The notes beneath the pieces are model-generated. The model worked only from the letters and a program-made list of their open reading frames with translations, ran no database searches and was not told where the DNA came from. A program made the translations under genes and the position numbers. Positions 10,631 through 23,727 of a DNA stretch of 64,000 nt are shown here, piece after piece. Position 1 is the stretch's first letter; every line of letters begins with the position of its first letter. Origin of the DNA: Poecilobothrus nobilitatus (Eukaryota; Arthropoda; Insecta; Diptera; Dolichopodidae); contig OX352774.1 of the NCBI GenBank assembly GCA_947095535.1, positions 173,288,200 through 173,352,199 of the forward strand, given 5' to 3'.

Positions 10631-11838
10631 TAGACTTGATTGAAAATTAACCATCTAATAAAATTACACAACAGAATGAAGGAATTGATTGAGGAGTAAA
10701 AGAACAGATTTTTTTACAAAAATTTGGAATCAAAAAAGAAGATAGTACAAAACGTTTCTTAGAATATATTTTTTCTATTATTCTTAGTTTGTATATTGCA
10801 AAATATAACATGGGCAACTTTTTTAGTTATAGGTTTTCGTTTTTTTTAGATGACTTTTGTTGAATATTTATTTTAATTTAGAGATGGCTTTATAGGTTTC
10901 ATTTTAAACTTTAAATTATTTTCGAATTTTATTCACTCTTCTAAGAAGAAGTAGACCATCTAGTATAGTGCAGATCTATAAAGTTTTTATAATTGAAAGA
11001 GACTAGTGACTACATTTCATAATGTTTTATTTAAATAATAAATTTAACTAAACCTAATGAATTTTAATTTATTTAGATATAGTTTTATTAATTAGCCACC
11101 TGACGAATAATTCGAATCCTGACGAATCTGTAATTCTTCAATTACAATTACATTATAAATTGAATCATGAACCAATTTGTTTCAATTCCATTTTAAAATA
11201 TAGAAAACTAAATGTTCTGTTCCTGTTTTAATTATTTAATTTATTCCTTATTAGATTAATTATTTAATAATATCCTTATTAGATCAGCCAATCATTTACG
11301 TTACGTTTTGTTGTTATTAGGGGAGAAAATATGAAGTTGTCGAATATCTAACTAATTAAAAAAAATGGAATGATTAAATAAGAATTTTTTTGTTCCGGAA
11401 ACAACTCTATTGTTTATTGGGTAATTTTTTTTTTTGTATTGTTAAAAAATAAAGTTAATTTTTCTAATGGATTTTATCCAGAGTAATTTGCAATTGTTAT
11501 GCCGGTTAATCAAGATAAATGTATACAATACATATAAATAAATGATATGTCGGTAATCAAATCATGAGTAATATAAATTATCATAATAATATTGGATTAA
11601 AATGTGAAGGTAAGTTTACATACATGACATAATAGTTATTACTTATTGCTAAAGTAAATGAGTATGTGTACATTATGTATATTAATATGTATTATATATT
11701 ATGGATATTATATAATATATATGCAATGGAGTCTATATTAAATTGAATAAGAAGTATGATACAGCTGATTCAAATCTTAAATTAGCTGAATAACTAAAAA
11801 GTATTAAATTAAATGTCTGCTAAATTAATAATTTCTGT

Positions 11839-11839
<1 letters not shown>
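10631..11839. other. A+T-rich non-coding stretch
   Basis: No supportable feature apart from a small doublet of CCTGACGAAT near 11,100-11,130. Confidence 0.45.

Positions 11840-11885
<46 letters not shown>
11840..11885. repeat. (AT)n microsatellite
   Basis: Uninterrupted run of about 20 AT units. Confidence 0.95.
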
Positions 11886-11887
<2 letters not shown>

Positions 11888-12320
11888 AGTTTTTCTCAAT
11901 AGAGTACGAGTATAATATTGTTAATGTATTTACTTTATTGATTTTTAATTTTTTGAAATCATTTTAAGTTATATATAATAAAATATTATTGATTGATATT
12001 TTGTTATTTATTGATTTGTTTTTCACCTTAAATTATAGGGGATTCTAAAGTATACATATTAATAATTCATACAGGAGCTGGTTATTAAATTTAATTAATA
12101 TATGGTTATTAAAAGAAGAGCTACTATATCTATTAGTTTTTTATTTATATACTATGTATAATTTAATTAATTAATATTAATATATAGTTTAGAGATAGAA
12201 CTAAATGCTATAATTAATTAGAAATTTATCATCATAATTATAAAATTAGGTAGTAATAGTGTTTAATAATATTTTGAAAGTATTCATATATCTACAGGAT
12301 GCACCACAATTAGTTCTACA
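11886..12320. other. A+T-rich non-coding stretch
   Basis: Nothing recognisable. Confidence 0.45.
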
Positions 12321-12322
12321 TA

Positions 12323-13007
12323 CAGAGTGATTCGCAAGTAAATGCCTTGTCATATACCATCCTGTATAGGAAATACCGTGAGGATAAAATTTTTGTATGG
12401 GGTCTAAGTTATGGGTTCAATAGTTTTAGAACTATAGAGCGATTAAAAAAAATTTTGGGGCTGTTTTCTTTGTTTTAATTAAAATACCCATAACTTCTAT
12501 CCCGAACAAAATTTTGGTATTCTGAAGAAAGATTTTGATAGAAAGAGAAAGTAGCTTCCTTTAATGCTTCCTTATTAGTCTAAAATGTTTTAAAGTTAAA
12601 ATTTTGAATTTTTAAAATTTTTTTTAGAAAAAAAATGTCATTTCGATAGTCACTTAATTCAAAAAAAAAATTTAGTTGTTAAAATATTCTAATAGCGCTC
12701 TTCTCAAACTTTTATTTGATATACGATACGTTGAATTATCTTTTACCGTTGAGGAGATAAGACGAAAAATAAACTACTTATAACTCAACTTCTCATACTA
12801 AAATCTTTTTTCAGAATACCAAAATCTTGTTCAGAACAGAAGTTATGGGTATTTTAATCAAAACAAAGAAAACAGCCCCAAATCTTCTTTAATGCCCTAT
12901 AGTTTCAAAACTATTGAACCCATAACTTAGCCCCATACAAAATTTTGGTCTTCACAGTATTTACTACAGAGTGGTATATGTCAGGCACTTACTTGCCAAT
13001 CACCCTT
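12323..13007. mobile_element. Fold-back / MITE-like element with arms of over 200 bp
   Basis: The left arm (12,323-12,536) and right arm (12,800-13,007) are imperfect inverted copies along their full length. Shared words include GTGATTCGCAAGTAA/GTGATTGGCAAGTAA at the tips, AAGTTATGGGTTCAATAGTTTT, and GGGGCTGTTTTCTTTGTTTT. The spacer is about 260 bp. TA flanks both tips (12,321-12,322 and 13,008-13,009), which would suit a Tc1/mariner-type non-autonomous element, but a TA duplication is weak evidence in A+T-rich DNA. No ORF. Confidence 0.8.
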
Positions 13008-13437
13008 TATAACAAAATGTGATAGGGAATGTCGAAATAAACAAAAATTTCTATGGGCTGGAGGTGTCTATTTCAATTGGTTTGCATATTTCATATAAGT
13101 TTTAAAAACAAAAACCATATCTTTTTCCGTATATGACATAAGAAGTTGATTTAAGATATTTGAAATATGTACTTATTAAAATTATCTAAGTAAATGTCTA
13201 AAAAAATTCTTGTTACTTATATTCGTATTGTTGGAAAATTATAATTTTTTTTTAATTTGAAAAATTGTAATAATTTTGTTTTTTCTTGAATACCTGTAAT
13301 TCTCATGTAACATTTTATTCCATTTATAAATTTCTCTAGTTATCAGTTTTAATTTACGTTTATCGCATTTTTATCAAATTTTTACTGTGTCTGAAAAAAT
13401 TCAATATCTCCTTTTTTAATTTACTTAGAAACAGGGG
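13008..13437. other. A+T-rich non-coding stretch
   Basis: Nothing recognisable. Confidence 0.45.
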
Positions 13438-13497
13438 AATCTTCCAAAGACATCAAGGGTCTTCCAAAGACACCAAGGGTCTTCCAAAGACACCATC
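13438..13497. repeat. Tandem repeat, 21-bp unit, about 2.7 copies
   Basis: The unit GTCTTCCAAAGACACCAAGG is repeated with almost no divergence. Each unit contains the small palindrome GTCTTCCAAAGAC. Confidence 0.85.
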
Positions 13498-15970
13498 CTC
13501 TTGGTATAGTGTCTGATTCTTACTGACTCCCCTTTAAACAATAAAATGGGATGAAACCCCTAACTACTAGCGCAGTATATGCTAGAGAATAGAGGATAGG
13601 ACAAGGATGCGGTAACATTGTTGTATATAACTTTTTCCTGATATATATAACACTTCCATGATGTAACCAAAAGAAGTACCGTTATTAGCTATTTATATTA
13701 TTATTTTTATATACTGAACTCTAATGCGATTTCAAATGAAAAGAAAATTTCTAATAAAACATTTAAATTGATTGAAACTTGTCGTATACGTTTATATTGA
13801 AGAGCGACGGAGTGACATGAAAATAACGGAACATATGACAAAATTTTTGGCATGTAAGGTATTACTAAGTATGTCGTCTTGATTAGTATATTCTAAATTA
13901 TAGGCCTAACGAGACAAATGTAAATTTATATAAGAGTATGAGAATTGTTAAATTATTTTGAACCACATTTAATAAAGCCAAGCATTAAATTGGCTTTATG
14001 AATAACGTTTTCGTAATGTCTTTTAAAAAGATTAATTTACTATAAAAGAGAGTATCTATAAATCTTTTATGGAATCTGTTTTAGACAAAATGGAATTGTT
14101 AATAGAATATGGGAAATTGAATTTATTTGAAAGATCAGTTTGGTCGCATTGAGAAATAACTATTTATGGAGTATCAGAAATAATAAACTGTTAAGATAAA
14201 ATTTACAGTTATTTTTTTTATAAATTTTCATATCATTAGCATATCTACATTTTAATTTCACTTTGGTTAATAAAGGAAAGCAACATCTCGTTACCCTTAC
14301 ACTATCCTTGTTTCTTTCTGTAGTTTCTTGCTTTTAGATAGGAACTGATTCGCTTAATAAAGCGATCTGTAAAATTATATTCTTTAATTTTTACAGAACT
14401 ATGAAATAGTTACAGATCAAAAAGCCTCGCAAAAACCAGTATATAAAATCTGTTTGTAAGACGTTTCCATATTATTTATGAACAAAGATTTTGATTCTAC
14501 TATTAATAGTTTAGTGGAGACAGATTCAGGTTTTAAAAAGCCATTCTGATTTTCAGAAATATTTTATGAGTATATTATGAATTGAAAACTAACAACATAA
14601 AAATTTTAGTTATCGACTTAATAATTATTAAGAATGTCCTTTTATTATTTTTAAAAGATCCATTTTTATCCATTTGGAAGACCCATAACATATCTGGAAA
14701 TATAGGGGTATTAAAAAAAAAGTTTTACTCGTATATTTGCTATATATGAATTCAAATAGATTTCGGGATAGTTATTTTATTATATATGTTTTTTTTTAAA
14801 TAGGTTACCATGGGCACAAATCTGGAATAAGAATAGAACAATGAAAAAAAAAAAATCTCAAAAACATTCCAAAATAATGTCATTACTTGTACTGCCATTA
14901 TAATTTTAAAATATTGAACATTCATTCCATTTATGTTTCGTATTTACAAAATTCTTTTGGTTTTGATTTTAGCTTTACAGATATGTTACGAATACATTCG
15001 ATAAAACCCTTTAATTTTTATACATACATTTACATAAGAAATCAAATCAAACATAAAGAAAGAAGGGGCATTAGTTATTAATATTTTCTAGAAAAAAAAA
15101 AAATAAATCCATTTCCTAGCAATCATTTTCAATGACAAATCAATTTCATAGTTGATCTTGACATTGAAATCTTAAGATCGATATAACTAGGAGGTATTTT
15201 TGGAATTTAAAAACAAAAAAAAAAATAAAAGAACAGAAATACAGAAAAAATGATCTATAGAATATTTTTATATACATTTTATACCTATTCTAAATTTTTG
15301 ACAGGTAATTTATATATCTTTGGTTGATACTTTGGTAGCACACCTTGACATATACACATTTTTATTTATGTTCTTAATATTATTTGGTAGCTGTATGTTA
15401 ATTGATTCATAACAAGATCAAAGACTTGGAAGCATATGGAGTTGATTCTAAGAATAGATACAAGAGTAAAAATAATGTAGGTACTACTCGTACATAATAT
15501 TATAGTGCTTTTTTGTGCCTATCACAAATTAGATTGATTCGGGTAGGGTTTTAATAATTGATTATCATGTATTAAAATCCTAAGGAATCTGACTGGTTTC
15601 AGATTTATCCCTTCAAGTAATTTATAATATAAAAATTGAAATTACGTTTTGTTTTGGATTTTAAAATATTAAACGTATACGAAATGTTAAAAAAACAAAA
15701 AAATGATTAATTTAAGTGGTTATTATTTAAAGTTAATTAACAGTTTATTATAAGGTTTACATACGTATATATAGAAACAAAATTTCACGTTATAAAGTTT
15801 GTGACCTAATTTAGTTTTTATTAAATTTTGACTTTTTTAATTTATAAATTGAAATCAGAAAATTCGTAAATTTAATTAAAAAAATTCTTTAATTTACATC
15901 TTATGTTCAATAGTGTGACTTTTAGCACATTTTTCAAAAAATATTTTATATTTCGTTTTTATTTTATATC
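13498..15970. other. A+T-rich non-coding stretch
   Basis: No gene that I can support. Short translatable pieces near 14,080-14,200 do not match a family I recognise. Confidence 0.4.
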
Positions 15971-15971
15971 T

Positions 15972-17420
15972 TACTAGCAGAGTACCCGGCGTTGCCCGGA
16001 GTATTCTGTTGGCTTTATAAAATAAAAATTATTAACTTTTGCTTTTGCTTTAATGTAATTTAATTAATATAATTCACGTATTACTATATGCATTTACAGA
16101 TGCTGGTAGTTAATATTTTAATTTTTATTACATTTAATTACATTTCATTCAATTTTTTTTAGCAAATTGAATAAACAGAGCGAAGAATTAGCGACAATCA
16201 GCGACAAAAAATCTTTAAAGGAATAATTAATCTATTGAGTATACCATTAAGGTGAAATGAGTTTTCACAGTATATTATTCCCTAATACCGAAACATAAAT
16301 CGCATTTCAATTATAAAATACCATAATGTAATACATTTTTTTTCGTAATAATTCAACTTCATCTTTTTATGAATTATTCTTGTCAGCACATTTTGAAAAA
16401 TTCAATCCGAAAAGTTTCACTCTGTCCGTTCGTCTGTTTACAAACCTTATACAATGTTTAATAAAAAGCAATGAAATATTAGCCATGCATATTTTTAATA
16501 GGTAATCGTGCGGGAATGGGTTAAGTAACGTTAACCAAAATCTGTCACATGCTTTATTTATTCATCCTGTTAAATTAGACAAAAAATTTTTTTTGGCAGT
16601 CTATAGTGCCGAATTGGGTTAATGTATCACTTCTGTGGTGAAGAGCTACCCTTTTGTAAATTTTCAATTCAAGTGGTTAAACCATTTAAGCGCGACATCA
16701 AACAAATTAAAAACTATCATTGAGGCCTGCTGCCGAAACGGATTAAAGTATTGTAACCAAATTTAATCAGTAAGCTTCTGTGGTAAAGAGCTACACTTTT
16801 GCATATTTGCAATTCAATTGATTAAACTTTTTAAGCAGGACAACAAAAAAATTTAATGAACTTGGCTCGGCTCTTGTGTCCAAACGGTTTACCGGAACTT
16901 CATAAAAATTTCTCACAGGCTTTATTTAGACCATAAAACTACCATACAAAATTGGATATAAATCGTAAACAAAAAAGTTTTTGGAAGCCCGCCGGGCCGA
17001 ATTCGGGTAACATATTGCATCCAAATTCGATACCCGCCTAATGCTAGAAAGAACATTTGTACAAATTTTCAACTTAATTGATCAAATGGTTTAAACAGGA
17101 CAACGAAAAAACCAAAAAGCTTTAAATGGCTCTCGGGTCGCAATGGGTTAATGTTAATGAACTGAAACGCGATATAGGCTATTACTCCTTCCAGGATCGT
17201 AGAAATGTTCCTGCAAAATTTGCTTGCAATCGAATATTTTCAAATGTTTTGTAATTTAAATTTAATGTTAAATAATATATGAAACTTAAATCTTACAAAA
17301 TTTTTGTTGCTCTGTATCTTCGCAATAGTTTTAGAAGAAATTTTTTTACTTCCTCTTATGAGCTATTAGACATCAAAAATTGAAAATTCGCAGTTTTTAA
17401 ACACCTGTGCAAATTTGTTT
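15972..17420 (+). repeat. Large dispersed repeat with internal degenerate units
   Basis: The stretch starts with the G+C-rich word GAGTACCCGGCGTTGCCCGG and contains a TCTGTCCGTTCGTCTGTT segment (about 16,420). A unit of the type GGTAAAGAGCTACACTTTTG ... TTCAATTCAATTGATTAAA ... AGCAGGACAACAAA then recurs near 16,640, 16,780 and 17,042. Its end (about 17,330-17,420, GTTTTTAAACACCTGTG) is shared with the repeat inside the Tc1 element at 54,470-54,540. No ORF. Similar motif-rich units occur widely in insect genomes (recollection), but I cannot assign a class. Confidence 0.55.
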
Positions 17421-18736
17421 AAACTAATGCTCTAATTATAATTACGCTAACAACACAACTATACCTACGGTTACCAACTACTTTGTGGCGCTACTAGTTA
17501 TAATAACGTGATTTCTGTAGGTGTAGTTGTTAAACTAATAACTTTGTTTAGACTGATTGAGAAATCAAAAATGTATACATTTTGACAATTCTCTACTACG
17601 ATTTCACAATTTTTACAAAAATGCAAATACATTCGAAACGACCGCCGCGCCGTCTCTTTATAACTTAAAACAACGATTCATAAAGGTTTCAAATTGGTAA
17701 TAGTGACGGTAGCACAAATATAACTAGAGCATGATATCCGTCTTTATAAAAATCTTTACTATTACATATCTACTGTCTTGTTAGTTTTCTAATTTGTCAC
17801 TTTTTATAATTAAATTTAACAAAAAAAAAAAAAAACAAACAAATTGAAAAAAAAACTATTAATTTTAGATTTTAAAATTCCAAAATCATAATTTAAAATT
17901 CATTTATGACTATTTTTAGTATAACTTTTAAACTTGGATCATAAACATATTAAATTTTTTAAAAACATCCGTTGACACATCCGTAGCCGTACATAACCTT
18001 TAAAGTTATTGTTTTTTTTTTTTAACAGGTTTTAAAATAAAATTTAACATGAATATTGCTTTAACATGTTGATGAATAACGAACTTGACCTGTTATTATC
18101 AAAACAGCAGTTTTTGTATTCTTTTGTTTTAAAAATGTTTGATTGATTAGAGCCATTTATTTATTAGAGATGTTGTAATATTCTTTTTTTTTTTTCTTTT
18201 TTTATAAGAAAGTAAAAATATTAAAAAAATGTTACTATTAAACCGTAATATTTAAAATTATAATTTAACAGCAGGACGTCCGCTGTTTCCTTTAAGATAT
18301 TACAAAAAAGTATTTTTTTCTTTGTAAGAAATGATTATACAATTATGTCAATATGTTGTAGGTTTTATTGCTGCTGTTAAATTTGGATATTTTATAGTTA
18401 AAAACGCTTACGATGGCAATATTAATTATTTTTATTTTCTAATTAAGTTAACATTTATTTCATATTATAATAAAAATTAATTTTATTATTTATTTTGGTG
18501 TTATATTTTATGATAATTTTAATTTAATCTGATCTGATTTGATCTGATCTATCATAATTTTAATCAAGTTCTTAAATTTATTTAATAAGAATAGCACTGG
18601 AGGTTCTGATCACTATACCACCTCAAAGTTATAATATTTCCCCTTCTTAATAGCTATAGAAATTATAGCGTGTATAATAAAAATGGAAAATGGATGAATA
18701 TTTTATTTTTATAACAGAGAAGAGCGGTGGAACAGT
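17421..18736. other. A+T-rich non-coding stretch
   Basis: No gene. A small run of TGATC-like words lies at 18,526-18,552. Confidence 0.45.
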
Positions 18737-18745
18737 AAAAGTTTT

Positions 18746-18930
18746 TTGTTTTTTTTTTAGTGAATTTCTCTGCCACATAAATGTGGACAGCCTTTCTTGT
18801 TCAGGCGTGGCTGTAAATGTCTTAAGGGGGAATAACTCTTACGACGTGTGTGGGATTCAAACCCATACTCTCTCGGTGTTTACAGCGTATTTTATACGAT
18901 CTTACTCACTACGCCACCGAAGCCCCCAAG
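18746..18930 (-). mobile_element. tRNA-derived SINE
   Basis: Minus-strand element. The head has an A-box-like TGGCGTAGTGAGTAAGATCG (about 18,896-18,918) and a B-box-like GGGTTTGAATCCCACA (about 18,848-18,866). The body carries GGCTGTAAATGTCTTAAGG and the palindrome CCACATAAATGTGG, and the tail is poly(A) (poly(T) on plus at 18,746-18,760). The body sequence recurs at 54,806-54,898. A small ORF over it is not coding. Confidence 0.7.
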
Positions 18931-19129
18931 AGAAAAAGTTTAATACATATTAAAGTAAATCAAAAATTCTTGATGTCTTTCAAAACTTATTATTTGTCAT
19001 TGGTGAAAAAAAAAATCAGTTTTTATTATGATGGCCTTAAAATGATAATACGATATAACTTTTTTAAAGAATTTCCATTAAGTTTCTACTTAAAATTTTT
19101 TGTTTAGCAGTAACTTGTAGATTATTTTG

Positions 19130-19430
19130 TTGATCACTTCTATATAATTCTTTATACGCAGCGAAGGCCAAGTGGAGAAAGTGTTGAGGTAACACTTGGA
19201 CCATTTATTAGATGATTTTCTCTGTTTTAAATTTTATCAAGAAATCCCAATACCGTTTTGGAGGCTCCCATCCAAATATGTGCATTATACTCCATTTTTG
19301 GTTTTATGTATGTTTTATAGATGTTTAGACGAACAGAAACAAATTCATCTAGCTGCTACTTTAACTATGTATACCAAAAATATGGTTGGGTCAGTTTAAC
19401 TTCTGATTAAGCTCCATTCACAAGATGCTA
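19130..19430 (-). pseudogene. LINE remnant, C-terminal reverse transcriptase
   Basis: The minus-strand translation contains IYKTYIKPKMEYNAHIWMGA, SKTVLGFLDKI and, after stops, further diverged residues. The arrangement of tyrosine, proline, methionine-glutamate-tyrosine and histidine-x-tryptophan is typical of the thumb region (RPxLEYxSxxW) of insect non-LTR reverse transcriptases. Stops and frameshifts interrupt it. Confidence 0.6.
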
Positions 19431-21740
19431 AGTTCGTTGTCATGTTTCAAAACCTTCCCCTGAAAAATTAAAGTAGCGATCGTAGTGTTTATTCTTTTCG
19501 ATTAATTTCTTGTATTTTGTTTTTAACATTCATTTGTTCAATTTAAATTTTATCCATAAAAATCAATTGTCAATTTTTCGTTAATAAAATCTTATATATA
19601 CTCATATTTAATTTTTTTTTTTTTTGATTAATTGGTTACCCCACAGTAAAAACAAAAGAAGTAAAAAATTTTGCAATATTCTGAATTAAAAAAAAAAGAT
19701 ACATATATAAAATTATAAAAATTAAATATTAATAAATTAATTGTGATTCCTTTTAATATAATAAATAAAGTGTTTATTATGAAAATTAATCTTTTATTAC
19801 AACTCTTTTGTTTTTTTTTCTGTTATTTAAATACCAAAGAAATTGTATTTTTGTATTTTAATAAAGTGCATTTTTTTTTTGGACATTTCAAGGTTCATTT
19901 AGCAAAAAAATAAAAAAAAACACTGCAAAGTTCAAATTTTACACCATAAAATGAATTAAAGAAAAAAAAAAACAACCAACCAAAAAAAAAAAAAAACACA
20001 GGTGAGTTATGTAATATAATTGACGCTTTTGTATATAATTTTTATTTATTTGACGCTATTCACTTGACGCTTTGTTGTCTTTTATGCCAGTGATTATCGC
20101 ACTATGAGAAAATTTTTCATAAATAAATGATAAATTATTACCACCAATTATTACCACCAAAATTAAATACAGTTACACTTGAACTTCTTAAGATATTAAA
20201 TATGATTATAATTTTAAAATAATTAAAATCTTTTATAAGACGAAATAAATCGAATAGTCGATCCAACGATTTTTCTTATTAAATCTTCTTTGGATTCAAT
20301 TATTTGAAGGCTCTATATTTATTCAAGATAGGCCCTTGGGTAATGTTTTTAATTTAAGCTAGTGATTTTTGTAATAACTTAACATTGTAATAAGTGATAA
20401 TTTTCATCAAATTTGTACAGGTATACAGGTTTGTACAAAGAGGTTTAGGTTAGACGTAGATTTTGGCTAACGCGTTTAAAAAAAAATCTGGGTATAGTAT
20501 TTTCTTCGAGAGTTTAGATGATAATGATTTTAAAACAAATAAAAGATTCATTTTAAACAAAAAAGTAAAACGAAATTTTTTAAAATCAATTAAAATGATT
20601 GAAAATAATGCGAAATTAAATCTCTAAATATAAAAAATTCAAGTATATCTGCATTAGTCTGCAATATTTTAATTTTAAAAAAAGATACTGCATTAAAAAA
20701 CGTCCAATCAATAATGTTACAGCATTTTTTTTATATCTATCTAAAAAAAACAAAAAAAAACTATCTCGTAGATAAAAAAAAAAAAAAAACTGTACTAGTT
20801 TGGAATCTTGTGTATTCATGTATACTATTGTAAATTTTGTTTTGTTTGTTATTTTATAATTTTTTTTTTTTTTTTATGTGTACATAGTTTCAGTATCTGA
20901 CTGATAAAACTACTGCAGCATTGCTGCTGTAAAAATAGTAAAGTAAAGACAAGTAAAAAAACAAGTAAAAGAAAAAAAATAAAAAAATTGTGTTAAATAT
21001 AACTACTGCTCAATAATATTAATTTACAATACATACATATAGGATAGACATAATCCATAAATGAATATTGTGCCATAACTACTACAACTATACAAACAAT
21101 GCTTATTTTGCTGCTATATAAATTAAGATTTTAATGAAATAGAAACTTTTTTTTTTTTTTTTTTTTGGACAGATTTTACTTAATTTCAATAATTATTGTA
21201 GTTCATTAAATCTATAATGGGTGGAATAACTTAAATGATCGATTTTTGATTAGATTAGGTCATTAACAGTTTTATAGCGATTATAAAAATAAAAAATAAA
21301 AAAAAAAAGATAAAAGATATTATAATTAATAAAAATTAAAAAATTTGATTGCCAACTATAGATTATAGGCTATTTTGACTGATCTATATAATAGGTATGT
21401 CAATATTTTGATGAAGGTGGTGGCTATTCGTTTTTATTTTTATATGAATAATCTTATATTACAAAATGGAATTAAAGTGCCAAACAAAAAAAAAAAAAAA
21501 TGCCATTTTATTATTTTTTGTTTTTTTTTTTTGTTAATTTTCTAGGTTAATAGGACATTTGTGTTAAAAAGTTATTCGGTAAAAATCAAAAATTTGAACT
21601 GTAAAGTGTATTTTTTTTACGAATATGTGTTAGTTTAGATGTGTTTAAAGGATTTTTTTCCACTTTTTGAGTTCTATTATCACGAATCATTTTGATAAAA
21701 TAGAACTGTGCTTGGTTTTCATTATCTACGTTATATGAAT
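19431..21740. other. A+T-rich non-coding stretch
   Basis: Poly(A)/poly(T) runs only; no gene that I can support. Confidence 0.45.
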
Positions 21741-21744
21741 ATTT

Positions 21745-21965
21745 TTTAAATATCGGTATTGAATGGGTTTACTATCACAACACTGTATTTCATTTGACTG
21801 TATGTCACTTGCCTGTATTTTAAATTTATTATTGCGGCTGTATTATAATTTGAATGTAATACATTTGATTGTATTTGACTTGATTCACAGTAAAATTAAC
21901 AGGACTGTAATTAACACTACAGGCAAATGAAATACACGCATATGACAAGCTGGTATTTGAATATT
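21745..21965. repeat. Small repeat region with CTGTATTTCATTTG words
   Basis: Several copies of the word CTGTATTTCATTTG, or shorter forms, occur on both strands (near 21,783 and, inverted, near 21,925), together with ACAGGCAA. It looks like a small decayed inverted-repeat element, but the borders are unclear. Confidence 0.3.
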
Positions 21966-22719
21966 TGAATCCTTAATTAATTTTAAGATTTGTTTTAATT
22001 TAGAAATCAATAATATTAACTATATTGAAATATTTAAAAGTTTTCATTATTTTTTTTTTTTCAATTGTTTGTCGTAGTATAAATATTTTTGGTTTGTACA
22101 TATATTTAATAACTGTTCATATAAAGGTATAAAAAGTTAAAATTTCAAAATTAAAACTACTTCTAATCAATATCTTCCTAATATCTTCTAATCAATATGA
22201 TTTCATAAAATGTATAGATCTACTCTTACAATCTACTGTTAAATTCTGTTTGGGCAACCGAACAACAAAGATAATAACTTGCAATTTCCGCTATTGGACA
22301 TTGAAAATTCCACTGGTCCACAAACAGCAACCCCTTTGTTAGCTCTGCAAGAATAGCAATAGTTATAATTTTTTTTATTCACAAAATTGGGTATAAAAAG
22401 GCTGATGATTTCATCAACTTTCTTTTAAGGAACAACATGTTTCCGAAAAGATAATATAACTAAGACTGTATTGTGACAAAACACTACAACACTGCATTAT
22501 CTATCTATTTATATTCAAGAAAAGTATTGAATTTCCATAATCATTTTTTAAAAGAATATACTTATAGAATAACATATTAATGCTTTTAGTTATTAATAAA
22601 ATGCTTATAGAAACTAAAAATAAAATTTAGGCACGTAATTTAAGATTCATTTTCCTCTAATTGTTATTTTTGTTAGCTGTTATTTATTCATTCAATAGAT
22701 GATGTTATTACAATTGTAA
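21966..22719. other. Non-coding stretch, possibly LINE flank
   Basis: A less A+T-rich piece at 22,230-22,400 could be part of the LINE that continues at 22,720, but I find no diagnostic motif. Confidence 0.3.
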
Positions 22720-22794
22720 GTTTATATACGTTGATGATATGATCATTTAATAATCTCAGCCTAAATTTTGATAAATGTGCTTCAATTACTTATA

Positions 22795-23727
22795 ACGGAT
22801 GTTTTTTTTAGAATGATAGAACTTTAAATTGAAATAAAACAAATTTAAATTAAGATTCAAGCCAATTTTTTTTATTTGATTTCAGTAAGCATTGACAAAT
22901 TATCATGAAAAGACTCACGTCGCAACAATGTTTACAAATTGTTGAAATTTACTTTCAAAATTAGTGTTCTATTCGCCAATAATAATAGAGCACTTTTTAT
23001 TGAAAACTTGTGTATAGTGATGAAGCTCATTTTTGGTGGAATGGCTACGTAAACAAAAAAAATTTACGTATATGGAGCAAAAACAATCCTCAAAAAATTC
23101 AGCAGGTACTGAAAAATGCACTGCATGATGTGGTTTACACGCTGGAGGCATCATCGGACCATATTTCTTTAAAAACTATGCTGGAGCTAATGTTACAGTG
23201 AATGGTGCTCGTTACAGATCGATGATAAATGATATTTTGTTTCAAAATTTGAATGGTATCGATCCGGAAATGTTTTGCTTCTAACAAGATGGTACTACAC
23301 CTCATACTACTACCGCAACAATTGATTTATTGAAAGGAAGATTTGGTGATAATATTATTTCGAGAAATGGTCCAATTAATTGGCCTTCAAGATCATGCGA
23401 CATAACGTAACTGGACTATTTTCTTTGGGCTTATATGAAGTCATTGGTTTATATGCTGATTAACCAGAAACAATAGATCCTTTGGAAGCCAACATAACCC
23501 GTGTTATTGTTGAAATAAGGCCTGAATTACTCAAAAAAGTAGTCCAAAATTGGTCTGATCGAATGCGGTTCCTCAGAGCTAGTCGAGGTGGACATATGCC
23601 GGAAATTATTTTTAAAACCTAAATGTCATAAAATTATTTTTCAAATAAAAAAAAATTTTGCTTCAATCTTAATTTAAATGTGTTTTATTTCAATTTGAAG
23701 ATCTATCATTCTAAAAAAAATACTCGT
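22795..23727 (+). mobile_element. Internally deleted mariner-like element with about 85-bp terminal inverted repeats
   Basis: The ends are long, closely matching inverted repeats. The left reads ACGGATGTTTTTTTTAGAAT onwards to about 22,880 and the right is its complement (about 23,640-23,727). TA flanks both ends (22,793-22,794 and 23,728-23,729), the target duplication of Tc1/mariner transposons. At 933 bp it is shorter than a normal element of roughly 1.3 kb because most of the transposase N-terminal half is missing. Confidence 0.9.
22905..23622 (+). pseudogene. Mariner/Tc1-superfamily transposase, internally deleted
   Basis: It begins MKRLTSQQCLQIVEIYFQN and soon jumps to YSDEAHFWWNGYVNKKNLRI, so the rest of the DNA-binding helix-turn-helix region and the linker are deleted. 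The catalytic domain follows: first Asp in SDEAHFW (about 23,010), second Asp in QDGTTPHT (about 23,290), third in SRSCD about 36 residues later, followed by LDYFLW. It ends ASRGGHMPEIIFKT then TAA. In-frame stops (for example before QDG, in the DIT-stop-LDYF segment and after YAD) and at least one frameshift disable it. Confidence 0.85.

Noticed and set aside
14080..14200. Possible protein fragment (plus strand)
   Set aside because: A short open stretch without motifs and without neighbours that would support it.
18690..19107. Two overlapping plus-strand ORFs of 85-87 codons
   Set aside because: They cover a minus-strand SINE and its flank and resemble no protein.
22230..22500. Possible coding remnant in a less A+T-rich patch
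   Set aside because: No frame gives a recognisable motif; it may be LINE flank but cannot be supported.
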